From Gluconobacter vitians (GTDB taxonomy: Bacteria; Pseudomonadota; Alphaproteobacteria; Acetobacterales; Acetobacteraceae), in contig NZ_JABCQG010000005.1 of NCBI RefSeq assembly GCF_015244565.1, positions 1 through 64,000 on the forward strand: a stretch of DNA of 64,000 bases, given 5' to 3'. The notes beneath the pieces were generated by a model. It made no database searches and was not told the origin of the DNA. It saw only the letters and a program-made list of their open reading frames with translations. Positions 18,700 through 26,173 of the stretch are shown piece by piece; within the stretch, counting starts at the first letter, position 1, and each line of letters begins with the position of its first letter. The translations under genes and the position numbers were made by a program.

Positions 18700-19521
18700 G
18701 TGCCATCCGTCCCTTCGGTTCTTCTCGCAGGGTGCGGAAAGATGGGAGGCGCGCTGTTTGACGGCTGGCTCGCCTCCCCCACACCGCCCCGGCTCGTCGT
18801 TCTCGACCGACACCGAACCTGCTCGGGCGACGCCGTCAGCGTCGTCCGTACGGCTGCCGAAATTCCCGCTGATTTCCAGCCCGACATCATCGTTCTTGCG
18901 GTCAAACCAGCCGTAGCCGAGATCGTGATTGATGCGATCGGCAAGGCTCTAGGGGCCCGCATGAACAACGCCGCCATTCTTTCCGTCATGGCCGGGCGGA
19001 CCTGCAAATCCCTTGCAGACGCCGCCCGGCTGAACGGCGCGGACGTTCCGGTCCTCCGTGCCATGCCGAACACCCCTTCCGCCATCGGCGCCGGGATCAG
19101 CGGTCTCTATGCCTCGGACATGGCCACGGCAGAACAGAAGACCATCTGTCATGATCTGCTGTTTGCCGTCGGGGACGTCGTTCCGGTGGAGAAGGAAGCC
19201 GATCTGTCCGTTGTCACGGCCATTTCCGGCTCAGGCCCGGCCTATGTCTTCCTTCTGGCCGAACTTCTCGAAAAGGCCGGTCAGCAGCACGGCCTGTCCC
19301 CTACCGTCGCGCGCCGTCTGGCCCGTGGAACGATCTACGGCGCCGGCCGCATGCTTGATGACATGCCTGACAGCGCGGAAGACCTTCGCAAGGCCGTCAC
19401 TAGCCCCAACGGCACCACAGCCGCGGCTCTGGCGGTCCTTATGAAATCCGATGCCTGGCCGGAGACTGTTCCAAAAGCTATTGACGCTGCGACAAAACGG
19501 GCCGACGAACTCGCAGGCTGA
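18700..19521 (+). CDS. proC: Pyrroline-5-carboxylate reductase
   Basis: A 273-aa ProC. The GTG at 18700, with AGGAG about 10 nt upstream, places the Rossmann motif LLAGCGKMGGAL at the N-terminus; a longer frame overlaps YbjN and is rejected. RAMPNTPSAIGAG and the C-terminal signature near residue 225 (LRKAVTSPNGTTAAAL) are clear. It catalyses the last step of proline synthesis, downstream of ProA encoded at 5.3 kb. It lies 2 bp after ybjN. Confidence 0.95.
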   Translation: MPSVPSVLLAGCGKMGGALFDGWLASPTPPRLVVLDRHRTCSGDAVSVVRTAAEIPADFQPDIIVLAVKPAVAEIVIDAIGKALGARMNNAAILSVMAGRTCKSLADAARLNGADVPVLRAMPNTPSAIGAGISGLYASDMATAEQKTICHDLLFAVGDVVPVEKEADLSVVTAISGSGPAYVFLLAELLEKAGQQHGLSPTVARRLARGTIYGAGRMLDDMPDSAEDLRKAVTSPNGTTAAALAVLMKSDAWPETVPKAIDAATKRADELAG

Positions 19522-19601
19522 CAGTTTCTTTATGGGAGAGAGCTTGTCGGCGAACGTCAATGCTCCCACCATAGACCAGTAGCTTTCGACAGGAGACCCG
19601 T

Positions 19602-20291
19602 ATGGACGGACGGCAGGACCCCTTTGATTCGGACGATATGGCACTGAGCGGCCCGCCGGACATGGCGCAGGAAGCCTTCGACGCCGCCCTCCTCCAGTCT
19701 GCCCTGTCGCTTGCCGGAAGCGAGGGATGGCACCGCTTCTCCCTCGTGGATGCGGCCCGCGAAGCCGGGCTCCCCGTCGAGACCGTGCGCAAGCGCTATC
19801 CCGTCAAAGCGCTTCTCCTGCTCCAGCTGGGCCGTCTGGCCGATGCCAGCGCCCTGCGGGACGACGGTGACGGCGGCACGCTGCGCGAATATCTCTTCGA
19901 CCTGATCATGCGCCGCTTCGATATTTTTCAGGAATATCGTGAAGGCGTCCGGGCCGTTCTGCAGGCCGTGCCCTATGATCCTGCCCTTGCTGCTTTTCTG
20001 GCCGGAACCACCCTTGATTCCATGAAATGGCTGGCGGAAGCCGCAGGGATCGACTGCACGGGCTTTGGCGGCGTAATGCGCATCAATGCGCTGGCTGCAG
20101 TCTGGGCGCATGCCATGCGGGCCTGGGAAAAGGACGAAAGCCCCGACCTTGCTGCGACCATGGCAGCTCTCGATACCGCACTGGACCGTGCCGAGCGTTA
20201 CGGGATTCTCAAGCCTTCCGCCCGGTGCAAGATGAACGAGGCCCTGAACAATACCGGCCTGCCCGATCACGATCTGGAACTGGAATCCTGA
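19602..20291 (+). CDS. COQ9/TetR-like family protein
   Basis: A 229-aa protein with an N-terminal TetR-type helix-turn-helix (ALSLAGSEGWHRFSLVDAAREAGLPVETVRKRYP) and a C-terminal all-helical half ending in WAHAMRAWEKDESPDLAATMAALDTALD, which resembles the COQ9 C-terminus. Alphaproteobacterial COQ9-like proteins bind lipids and support ubiquinone synthesis, though a TetR regulator is a possible alternative. An AGGAG site precedes the ATG. It lies just upstream of tRNA-Gln, near the UbiK-like gene. Confidence 0.72.
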   Translation: MDGRQDPFDSDDMALSGPPDMAQEAFDAALLQSALSLAGSEGWHRFSLVDAAREAGLPVETVRKRYPVKALLLLQLGRLADASALRDDGDGGTLREYLFDLIMRRFDIFQEYREGVRAVLQAVPYDPALAAFLAGTTLDSMKWLAEAAGIDCTGFGGVMRINALAAVWAHAMRAWEKDESPDLAATMAALDTALDRAERYGILKPSARCKMNEALNNTGLPDHDLELES

Positions 20292-20363
20292 CTTCGGACT
20301 TTACGAAGGCCTCCGGTTCAGATTAGAAGGCCCAGAGCCTGCGCTTCTGGGAAGCGCAGCGAT

Positions 20364-20438
20364 TGGGGTGTAGCCAAGCGGTAAGGCAGCGGATTTTGAT
20401 TCCGCCATGCGGAGGTTCGAATCCTCCCACCCCAGCCA
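20364..20438 (+). tRNA. tRNA-Gln (anticodon TTG)
   Basis: A 75-nt cloverleaf with encoded CCA. The acceptor pairs TGGGGTG with CACCCCA, the anticodon arm is GCGGA/TCCGC with loop TTTTGAT (anticodon TTG), and the T arm is GGAGG-TTCGAAT-CCTCC. Its 3' end forms the left copy of a 15-bp direct repeat and looks like an integration site. Confidence 0.97.
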
Positions 20439-20443
20439 ACTCC
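20429..20443 (+). repeat. Direct repeat, left copy (att-like, tRNA-Gln 3' end)
   Basis: ACCCCAGCCAACTCC spans the tRNA-Gln acceptor end, CCA and the first flanking bases. The identical 15 bp recur at 22033-22047. Direct repeats that include a tRNA 3' end are the usual footprint of tyrosine-recombinase integration. Confidence 0.8.
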
Positions 20444-20495
20444 TCTACTTAAATCATTAAAAATATTGAGAATTTTTGGGCCTCATGAAGGTCTT

Positions 20496-20513
20496 GTGTA
20501 GAAAATCCTACAC
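20496..20513 (+). terminator. Possible terminator after tRNA-Gln
   Basis: GTGTAG and CTACAC form a perfect 6-bp stem with a 6-nt loop, followed by GATTCTTTT. It lies 58 bp past the tRNA-Gln CCA, inside the integrated segment, in an AT-rich context. Confidence 0.4.
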
Positions 20514-20549
20514 GATTCTTTTCCACCTGAGAGCTTCAAATACTCCATC

Positions 20550-20858
20550 GTGCCGACGGGACGTACCATTTCAGACGCCACCTTAGCCGAGGCCATCCGC
20601 ACGACGGACAACGCAAAAACGGTGCTGGCAGGTCTCGGAATCAGCGTGAACGGCACCGGGAAAGAGGCGGTCGTGAGCCTCGCCGTTGGCTCAATCCAAC
20701 TCTCCCGTGCGTTTGAAGGCTCAATATGGGCAGGTGAAGCGTGGCATCGCGCTGCCCAGCGTTGCCCCGGTGCGGAAAAGGGCGGGACCGCCCGGATTGC
20801 CGGAAGAGTCTGCAAAGTCCTGACCGTCCCGGTGGCCGCTTTCATGGGGGAGGCATAA
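20550..20858 (+). CDS. Hypothetical protein within the tRNA-Gln element
   Basis: A possible 102-aa protein from a GTG at 20550. Third codon positions are mostly G or C, as in the real genes nearby, and the composition is balanced (no membrane segment, one WAGEAWHRAAQR helix). I recognise no family. No strong ribosome-binding site is visible, and the opposite strand also has a long frame, so the call is tentative. It sits between tRNA-Gln and the tRNA fragment. Confidence 0.3.
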   Translation: MPTGRTISDATLAEAIRTTDNAKTVLAGLGISVNGTGKEAVVSLAVGSIQLSRAFEGSIWAGEAWHRAAQRCPGAEKGGTARIAGRVCKVLTVPVAAFMGEA

Positions 20859-20905
20859 CCACTTCTTACCCGACATACTGCGACCCTGTGTCTTGCGACC
20901 CGGAC

Positions 20906-20933
20906 ACGGGTTCGAATCCCGTAGGCGACACCA
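20906..20933 (+). other. tRNA 3'-end fragment (T arm, acceptor strand, CCA)
   Basis: ACGGG-TTCGAAT-CCCGT is a perfect T arm, followed by AGGCGAC, one discriminator base and CCA. The matching 5' acceptor strand (GTCGCCT) and the D and anticodon arms are absent from the preceding 500 bp. It is therefore not a functional tRNA but resembles the partial tRNA left at one edge of an integrated element. The fragment is not derived from the adjacent tRNA-Gln. Confidence 0.65.
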
Positions 20934-20969
20934 GAACCATCAATCCCCAAATCCATCAGCCCTCCTCCC

Positions 20970-21707
20970 CTACGTGGGGGAAGATTTGACAGTCGGGAAG
21001 GATTCAACCTTCGGGAATGACACTACTTGCGGGATTGAGCACCTGTGCCAGGACTGGACCTTCCGGCGGACCGCACCCAGAAGTTCATCCAGATGGGGGA
21101 TGTATTTCCTCGAGAAGGTTATGTTGAGCGCATAGTCATAGAACTTTTTGCCTTCATCCTTCTCCCATAAGGGCATGATGTGAGAGCAGAAGCCTAGACC
21201 TCTGCCCATGGGGGAGAGGCAGTGAATCGTGGTCCTGTGGCCATTACTGTCCTTCACATAAAGGTTGCCGGGACTAACTTCATAGGATTCCCAGCCATCT
21301 GACCTCGGGCCGTCATGCTTTGAATATCCGTATTTAATAAAACGCCTGAACATTTCTTCGTCAGAGACGTTGTTCAGTTCTTTGTATTGGAGCGCAACAT
21401 CCACAAGCCCCGAGTTCTCATACGGATTGATATAACCGCTCGACTTTCGGGCTCCATCTTCCCTGAAAGGGGCCAGTGAAGGATACACCATCCTCAGCAT
21501 CATCAGAGCCATCTCTGTGTTGCCGACACGCCCGCCCAGACCCGCGCCGTATCCTGGTGGAATGACGAAGCAGTCATCGCCGATGAAGACCTTGTGGGAC
21601 ATTGTCGTCTCATCGACATACTCCTTGTGAACCCCCCAGGCGACAGTGAGACACAGAGCGGTGAAACCGACCCCGGCGGTCAGGGCAATCTTTTTCAGCA
21701 AGGCCAC
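20970..21707 (-). CDS. Hypothetical membrane-anchored protein of the tRNA-Gln element
   Basis: A protein of about 245 aa from a GTG at 21707, chosen because AGG lies 9 nt upstream; starts further upstream add unmatched residues. It has one N-terminal membrane segment (LKKIALTAGVGFTALCLTVAWG) and then a soluble domain of about 200 residues with three cysteines and motifs such as VIPPGYGAGLGGRVGNTEM. The extreme C-terminus carries a short repeat (VVSFPKVESFPTVKSSPT) encoded by an imperfect 18-bp tandem repeat. No family is recognised. Base composition is lower in GC than its neighbours, in keeping with transfer. Confidence 0.6.
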   Translation of the reverse strand: MALLKKIALTAGVGFTALCLTVAWGVHKEYVDETTMSHKVFIGDDCFVIPPGYGAGLGGRVGNTEMALMMLRMVYPSLAPFREDGARKSSGYINPYENSGLVDVALQYKELNNVSDEEMFRRFIKYGYSKHDGPRSDGWESYEVSPGNLYVKDSNGHRTTIHCLSPMGRGLGFCSHIMPLWEKDEGKKFYDYALNITFSRKYIPHLDELLGAVRRKVQSWHRCSIPQVVSFPKVESFPTVKSSPT

Positions 21708-22032
21708 ATTCAAACACCTGATAATATCACTGCTTGGATAACATGGCTCTGAAAGCCGGTCTCCTACCGCAGGACAAAGGTTCAACTCTCATCAACCACG
21801 CAAACCGAAGGCAGGCTTCCTTTTCCAGTGCTTTCTTGAGCATCGGTCAGCCATCCACCTGCTGTTGACGGGCCCGCTCAACTTTCGTCGGGCGGCGGGG
21901 GACGCGGGCAAAACCACCCGCCATGTCGTCATCAAGCCACCTGTCGAGATCTGCTGGCCTTTACAGAACCATGCGACCAATCCGACTGCCGACGAAATGC
22001 AACTTGCTCCACGAATGAAGGCCTTCCGCCCA
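21708..22032. other. Element interior without a confident gene
   Basis: About 325 bp. On the minus strand there is an 83-codon open frame (21792-22043) and other short frames, none with a recognisable motif and none clearly preferred by a ribosome-binding site. They may be remnants of element genes. I see no RNA gene. Confidence 0.35.
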
Positions 22033-22047
22033 ACCCCAGCCAACTCC
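22033..22047 (+). repeat. Direct repeat, right copy (att-like)
   Basis: An exact second copy of ACCCCAGCCAACTCC from the tRNA-Gln 3' end, lying 2 bp before the end of the HU gene. It marks the right boundary of the 1.6-kb element. Confidence 0.8.
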
Positions 22048-22049
22048 CT

Positions 22050-22319
22050 TCAGACAGCCTGCTTCAGTCCCGGACTGGCCTTGAACCTCACGGTACGCCC
22101 GGCGGAAACTTCCACAGGTTCGCCCGTACGCGGATTGACGGCCTGCCGCGCTTTGGTTTCACAGACCGTAAAGGTTCCGAAGGATGGTAGGGTAAAGCCA
22201 CCCTCTTCCCGCAGCTCCTCGATAATGGCCTCGATCATGTCATTGACGGCCTTTTGGGCAACAACTCCTGTACAGTTCATCGAATCTTGAAGAACTGCGG
22301 CAAGAAAAGCTTTGCTCAT
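22050..22319 (-). CDS. HU family DNA-binding protein
   Basis: An 89-aa HU/IHF-type protein. The ATG at 22319 follows GGAG with good spacing. It shows GGFTLPSFGTFTV, the arm region with RQAVNPRTGEPVEV, and the VRFKASPGLKQAV end. HU dimers bend and compact DNA. A central cysteine (MNCTG) is uncommon but not disruptive. The gene end abuts the right repeat of the tRNA-Gln element. Confidence 0.93.
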   Translation of the reverse strand: MSKAFLAAVLQDSMNCTGVVAQKAVNDMIEAIIEELREEGGFTLPSFGTFTVCETKARQAVNPRTGEPVEVSAGRTVRFKASPGLKQAV

Positions 22320-22498
22320 GAATAAAACTCCGGATTTACTCAGTGCAGGTCGCATCTTGCCGGTACAGAAATGCCGCTAATGCGAACCGAAGGGCGGAGC
22401 ATCTATCTCCTTGGGATGTCTCTGTCTTTCCTATAGAACCGCTCCGGAAACAACCGTATATCACGAATTTAACGTTTCTTTCTTAAACAGGACCGCCC

Positions 22499-23389
22499 GT
22501 GTCAGCTTCTGTCTGCCTATTTGCATATTACAGCACAGAAACGAAAATCCCTCATCACACACGTCATCTGCTCCGCCAGATTGCCTCCTGCGGCTTCACG
22601 ATCCACATCGCCGCCTCGGGTCTTTCGGAGACAGCTGCCCAGTCGCTCAGAAACGATCTCGCAGAAGGTCCCGCCCCTGTTGCCGCGACAGTCCATCCGC
22701 GTCCCAATGCCGGACTGGACTTTGGAGCATGGCAGTTCCTGCTTTCTCTGGGATGCGACCGCAACGCTTCCGAAATCCTGTTCGCCAATGACAGCGTTTT
22801 CGGCCCTCTCCTTCCACTACGGCCGATCGTGGAGCGGATGCGGGACAAGGAACTTCAGGTCTGGGGCATGGTCCGCTCGGAAGCGGTAGTGTCCCATCTG
22901 CAATCCTGGTTCCTGTGCATGACCCGGGACGCTCTTGACCATCCGGCCATCCAGCGCATCTTCAGCCAACCCTTCACTGAAATGAGCAAGGACGAAATCG
23001 TCCTGCATGGCGAGCTTGGTCTTGGGCTAGCCATCACGGCCGCCGGTCTTTCGTCGGGCGCGGCCTGGAGCAATCCCCGCGGCCTTGCACGCCTTCTGGC
23101 TCTCAATCCCATGCACACCGACTGGCGCACGGTCCTGCGCTCCGGACATGCTCCCTTCATCAAGACCGAACTGCTGCGCGACAATCCCAGCGGGATTGCG
23201 TCCACCCATCTGTGGAGACAGGAGATCCCGGACCCGGCATTCTTCAATCCAGACTGGATCGCGGCCTATCTGGCTTCAACACCGCCACGCAGCCGCGCCA
23301 AACGTGCAGGCTTTCGGGCCAGAGTTGTGCAGGCCCTTGCAAGCGAAGACCGACAGCATGCGCTCACGGCCCTGCTCCTTGGCCGCTAG
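22499..23389 (+). CDS. RgpF-like (rhamnan synthesis protein F) family protein
   Basis: A 296-aa protein with the RgpF-family core: an N-terminal ASVCLFAYYSTE strand, HPRPNAGLDFGAWQFLLSLG, the ILFANDSVFGPLLPL block, and HLQSWFLCMTRDAL. These motifs belong to glycosyltransferase-related proteins that assemble rhamnose-containing or other surface polysaccharides. The start codon is GTG at 22499. Its TAG stop overlaps the stop of the convergent 890-aa glycosyltransferase on a shared CTAG. Function as a polysaccharide glycosyltransferase is inferred. Confidence 0.78.
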   Translation: MSASVCLFAYYSTETKIPHHTRHLLRQIASCGFTIHIAASGLSETAAQSLRNDLAEGPAPVAATVHPRPNAGLDFGAWQFLLSLGCDRNASEILFANDSVFGPLLPLRPIVERMRDKELQVWGMVRSEAVVSHLQSWFLCMTRDALDHPAIQRIFSQPFTEMSKDEIVLHGELGLGLAITAAGLSSGAAWSNPRGLARLLALNPMHTDWRTVLRSGHAPFIKTELLRDNPSGIASTHLWRQEIPDPAFFNPDWIAAYLASTPPRSRAKRAGFRARVVQALASEDRQHALTALLLGR

Positions 23390-26058
23390 ACCTCCCGCCC
23401 GCAGGCCTGCTTCAGGAACTGATAAAGTTCGTCTGCCTGCGTGTCATATGTCGCCAGACAGTCCTTTCGGGGATTGATATAACCGTCGAAACGCCCGGGC
23501 ATATCCAGAAGCGCGGAGATAACTTCCGCCAGCGTTTGCGCCTTTCCATCCAGCGGCAGACAGGTTCCGTTCACCCCATCCACCACGTCTTCGGACTGAC
23601 CGCCAGGCGACGTCGTGACAACCCAGACATCCCGCGCCAGCGCCTCACGTACTGTCAGCCCGTAGCTTTCCTTCCATTGCGATGGAAAAAGCAGCACGTC
23701 GATCTGGTCATAGAAATCGTCCAGTTCCACCTGCGTATAAGCCGGTACAACCCGAAGCCGTCCACGGACCGACCAGTCTTCCGGAAAAATCGACTGAAAG
23801 CCGAGATTGAGCTTGTTATCGACCAGCACAAGCTCCCAGTCACTCCGCGACAGGGACTGCATGGCCTCTTTCAGCAGATCATATCCTTTAACGGCTTCGG
23901 TCCCCCCGACGAATCCGAACCGCAATGGTGACCCGGCAATCCGCGCCCGACGGGAACGCTCCGGCCAGCGGAATCCATTCCGGTTGACCACGATACGGTC
24001 GGGAGAAATGCCATTGGCAAGATAGAGATCCCGATGCGCCTGTGAGGGGCTGATGAGAAGCGCCGCTCCTTCCAGAGCCTGCCGCATCACGACATCCCGA
24101 TCCCGAAGATGGCGCGCACCCGGGACACAGACTTGACAGACCGAAAGGTCGATAGTCGTCTGAAAACAGTAACGCCCATCAGCACGGACCATGAACTGCC
24201 GCTCGCACAGCCACCAAGCATCATGAAGCGTCAGGACATACGGAATCCCTTTCTCCTGACAAACTCTCAACAGACCTGTTCCGAGTCCCTGTGCCGCATG
24301 AACATGCACCACATCCGGTCGAAACGCTTCCAGCACCTCCGAAAACCGGGAAGCCATCGCCGGATTGTCCAACTGCCCCAGACCGCCCTGATCATCGGGC
24401 AGCACAGAAGCAAAGACCGTCATGCCGTCCACATCGTAGCGGATGTCGCCGTCAGGAATATCCGCCACAGACGGCCGGGACGTCATAACGCCAACCTGTG
24501 CCCCTTTGCGAACCAGCCGGCGCCCCATTTCTTCGGCAACAATCGTCGCTCCCCCGAACGAGCGAGGGGCAAAATAGACATTCGCCATCAGAATTTTCAG
24601 GGCTGGCTCTGACCGGTTCGCCGGAACGCCAAACAGGGCACGGGCCTGAGTCTGTGCCATGGCTTCCGGAGCATACCGCGCTATCACATCCGCATACGCG
24701 GCATCGGCCAGCCGCTTGCGATAGCCGTCATCCCGCGCCAAAGACAGAAACCCGTTTCGCCACGCTTCCGCATCCGCAGCGAGAAGACCGTTTTTTCCAT
24801 CACGCATGATGGTCAGAAAGGCCGCACAGGGAGAACAGATGGCAGCAACCCGGACTACAGCCGCTTCAAGAAACTTGATGTTGCTCTTGCAGTCGTTAAA
24901 CAACGTCCGCTCCAGCGGCGCAATCGCAATATCCGTCTGCGACAGGGCCCGCAGATAGTCCGGATATGACAGCTCTGTCAGACGCTCAACCCGGTCTCCG
25001 AAACGGCTGAAAGCCGAAGAGAGCTGCAACTGCCCGATCACCTTCAGGCACAGCCGAGGCTCCTCAGCCATCGCCGCCAGCAAACCCGCCTCGGCCTGTC
25101 TGAAATCGGCATCATGGGTGTTCGTCCCTGATCCATAGGACACCCAGATCCGGTCCGCTCCCTGATGCACAGGAAGCGACGAGGCGACCCTGAGCGTCTC
25201 TACATCCAGGGCATTTTCAAGGACAGCTACATCACTCAGACCCGCATCGCGCATTGCGTCTGCAAGAGCCTGAGTCGAGGCAATTCCACGCCCACAGGCC
25301 AGCATGCACCGACGGAAGAGCACCACGCCCGACATCAGAAGGTCACGTTCCGTCGCAGGGAGCGTCTCAATATTCCCGTTCTGTCGATATTCGTCCTCAT
25401 CAAAAATGAGGTCGTCCACCTCCCAGCGCGGTGCCAACTTCAGCCGGTGCGCTTCTGCCACCAGCTTCAGAACATCATCGAAACCTGGAACCCGATAAAA
25501 AATGACATGAGTGCAAAGCTGCAGGGCTGACATGGCTTCGGCAATGTCGCGCCAGTCCACGACCTGAACTGACCAACCCAGCGCTGTTAAGAAATCCCGT
25601 TTCTGCCAGACGCGATATTTGGCACATTGCCGAAGACTGAGCTCGGCGATGATCAGAATCTTTGGATTCAGTCCATCCGTTACAGGGCTGACAGTTCTGT
25701 AAGGATGATCCTGACCCGTTTCGCCCTGCGGGCCCGACAGACCAGAACGCGTCCGTCGCAACCGACGAAAACGGTGAATGGCAGTCTTCCTGATGCCCGC
25801 AAGACCATCCCGCCCCCAGAGCCGCAGGAAACGCTCCGGCAATTCGCGTACAGGCCGTCCCGAAAGCAGCTTGCCCAGCATCAGGGCCCGAACTGCCCGC
25901 AGAGGAACCGTCACACGCCAGGATAAGGAGGTCTGGATCAGGGAAAGCTGACGCAGAAGCTTCTGGTTTTCCCTTTGCAACTCCTCGGCTCTCAAGCCAT
26001 TCAGCCGGGCTGCACTTCGGTAACTGTCGGTCAGGGTATCGCGCGGGTCATCCCGCAT
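23386..26058 (-). CDS. Large two-domain glycosyltransferase (GT4-type C-terminus)
   Basis: An 890-aa protein. A short N-terminal coiled-coil segment (LRAEELQRENQKLLRQLSLI) is followed by a first glycosyltransferase-like module at about 130-480 with WEVDDLIFDEDEYR, VSYGSGTNTHDADF and DIAIAPLERTLFNDCKSNIKFLE. A second module at about 495-880 has the GT4 pattern: AEEMGRRLVRKGAQVGVMT, DVVHVHAAQGLGTGLL, RFGFVGGTEAVKGYDLL and FPSQWKESYGLTVREALA. The first module is clearly related to the middle of the 962-aa protein at 27.9 kb. It likely builds a surface glycan, perhaps on the RTX-like protein next to it. Confidence 0.8.
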   Translation of the reverse strand: MRDDPRDTLTDSYRSAARLNGLRAEELQRENQKLLRQLSLIQTSLSWRVTVPLRAVRALMLGKLLSGRPVRELPERFLRLWGRDGLAGIRKTAIHRFRRLRRTRSGLSGPQGETGQDHPYRTVSPVTDGLNPKILIIAELSLRQCAKYRVWQKRDFLTALGWSVQVVDWRDIAEAMSALQLCTHVIFYRVPGFDDVLKLVAEAHRLKLAPRWEVDDLIFDEDEYRQNGNIETLPATERDLLMSGVVLFRRCMLACGRGIASTQALADAMRDAGLSDVAVLENALDVETLRVASSLPVHQGADRIWVSYGSGTNTHDADFRQAEAGLLAAMAEEPRLCLKVIGQLQLSSAFSRFGDRVERLTELSYPDYLRALSQTDIAIAPLERTLFNDCKSNIKFLEAAVVRVAAICSPCAAFLTIMRDGKNGLLAADAEAWRNGFLSLARDDGYRKRLADAAYADVIARYAPEAMAQTQARALFGVPANRSEPALKILMANVYFAPRSFGGATIVAEEMGRRLVRKGAQVGVMTSRPSVADIPDGDIRYDVDGMTVFASVLPDDQGGLGQLDNPAMASRFSEVLEAFRPDVVHVHAAQGLGTGLLRVCQEKGIPYVLTLHDAWWLCERQFMVRADGRYCFQTTIDLSVCQVCVPGARHLRDRDVVMRQALEGAALLISPSQAHRDLYLANGISPDRIVVNRNGFRWPERSRRARIAGSPLRFGFVGGTEAVKGYDLLKEAMQSLSRSDWELVLVDNKLNLGFQSIFPEDWSVRGRLRVVPAYTQVELDDFYDQIDVLLFPSQWKESYGLTVREALARDVWVVTTSPGGQSEDVVDGVNGTCLPLDGKAQTLAEVISALLDMPGRFDGYINPRKDCLATYDTQADELYQFLKQACGREV

Positions 26059-26107
26059 TCTGTCTGGCTTTCACAAAAATAAAAAAAACTGACGTAGAAA
26101 CACGAAA

Positions 26108-26131
26108 GGCCGGACCCTTGCGGATCCGGCC
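26108..26131 (-). terminator. Terminator after the RTX-like gene
   Basis: GGCCGGATCC-GCAA-GGGTCCGGCC on the minus strand forms a 10-bp stem with one mismatch, followed by TTTCGTGTTTC and further T-rich sequence. It lies 42 bp beyond the RTX-like stop and separates that gene from the 890-aa glycosyltransferase. Confidence 0.7.
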
Positions 26132-26173
26132 CTCCTGAACATTTCAGGTTCTGTCAGATGACAGAAGCCGTCA

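Larger units (their letters stand above)
20444..22047. mobile_element. Small integrated element or remnant between tRNA-Gln and HU gene
   Basis: A 1.6-kb segment bounded by the tRNA-Gln 3' end and a second copy of the same 15-bp sequence, which lies directly before the HU gene stop. It holds one unrecognised membrane-anchored protein, one short possible ORF, a 3' fragment of an unrelated tRNA, and AT-rich stretches unlike the neighbours. No integrase is visible, so it is either a remnant or a non-autonomous passenger. Confidence 0.65.

Noticed and set aside
20906-20933. Possible tmRNA (permuted or one-piece)
   Set aside because: No complementary GTCGCCT acceptor strand and no tag-peptide reading frame were found on either side.
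20483-21007. 174-codon minus-strand frame containing a YGIRTRV stretch
   Set aside because: That stretch is the reverse reading of the tRNA T-arm fragment, a known false-protein pattern.
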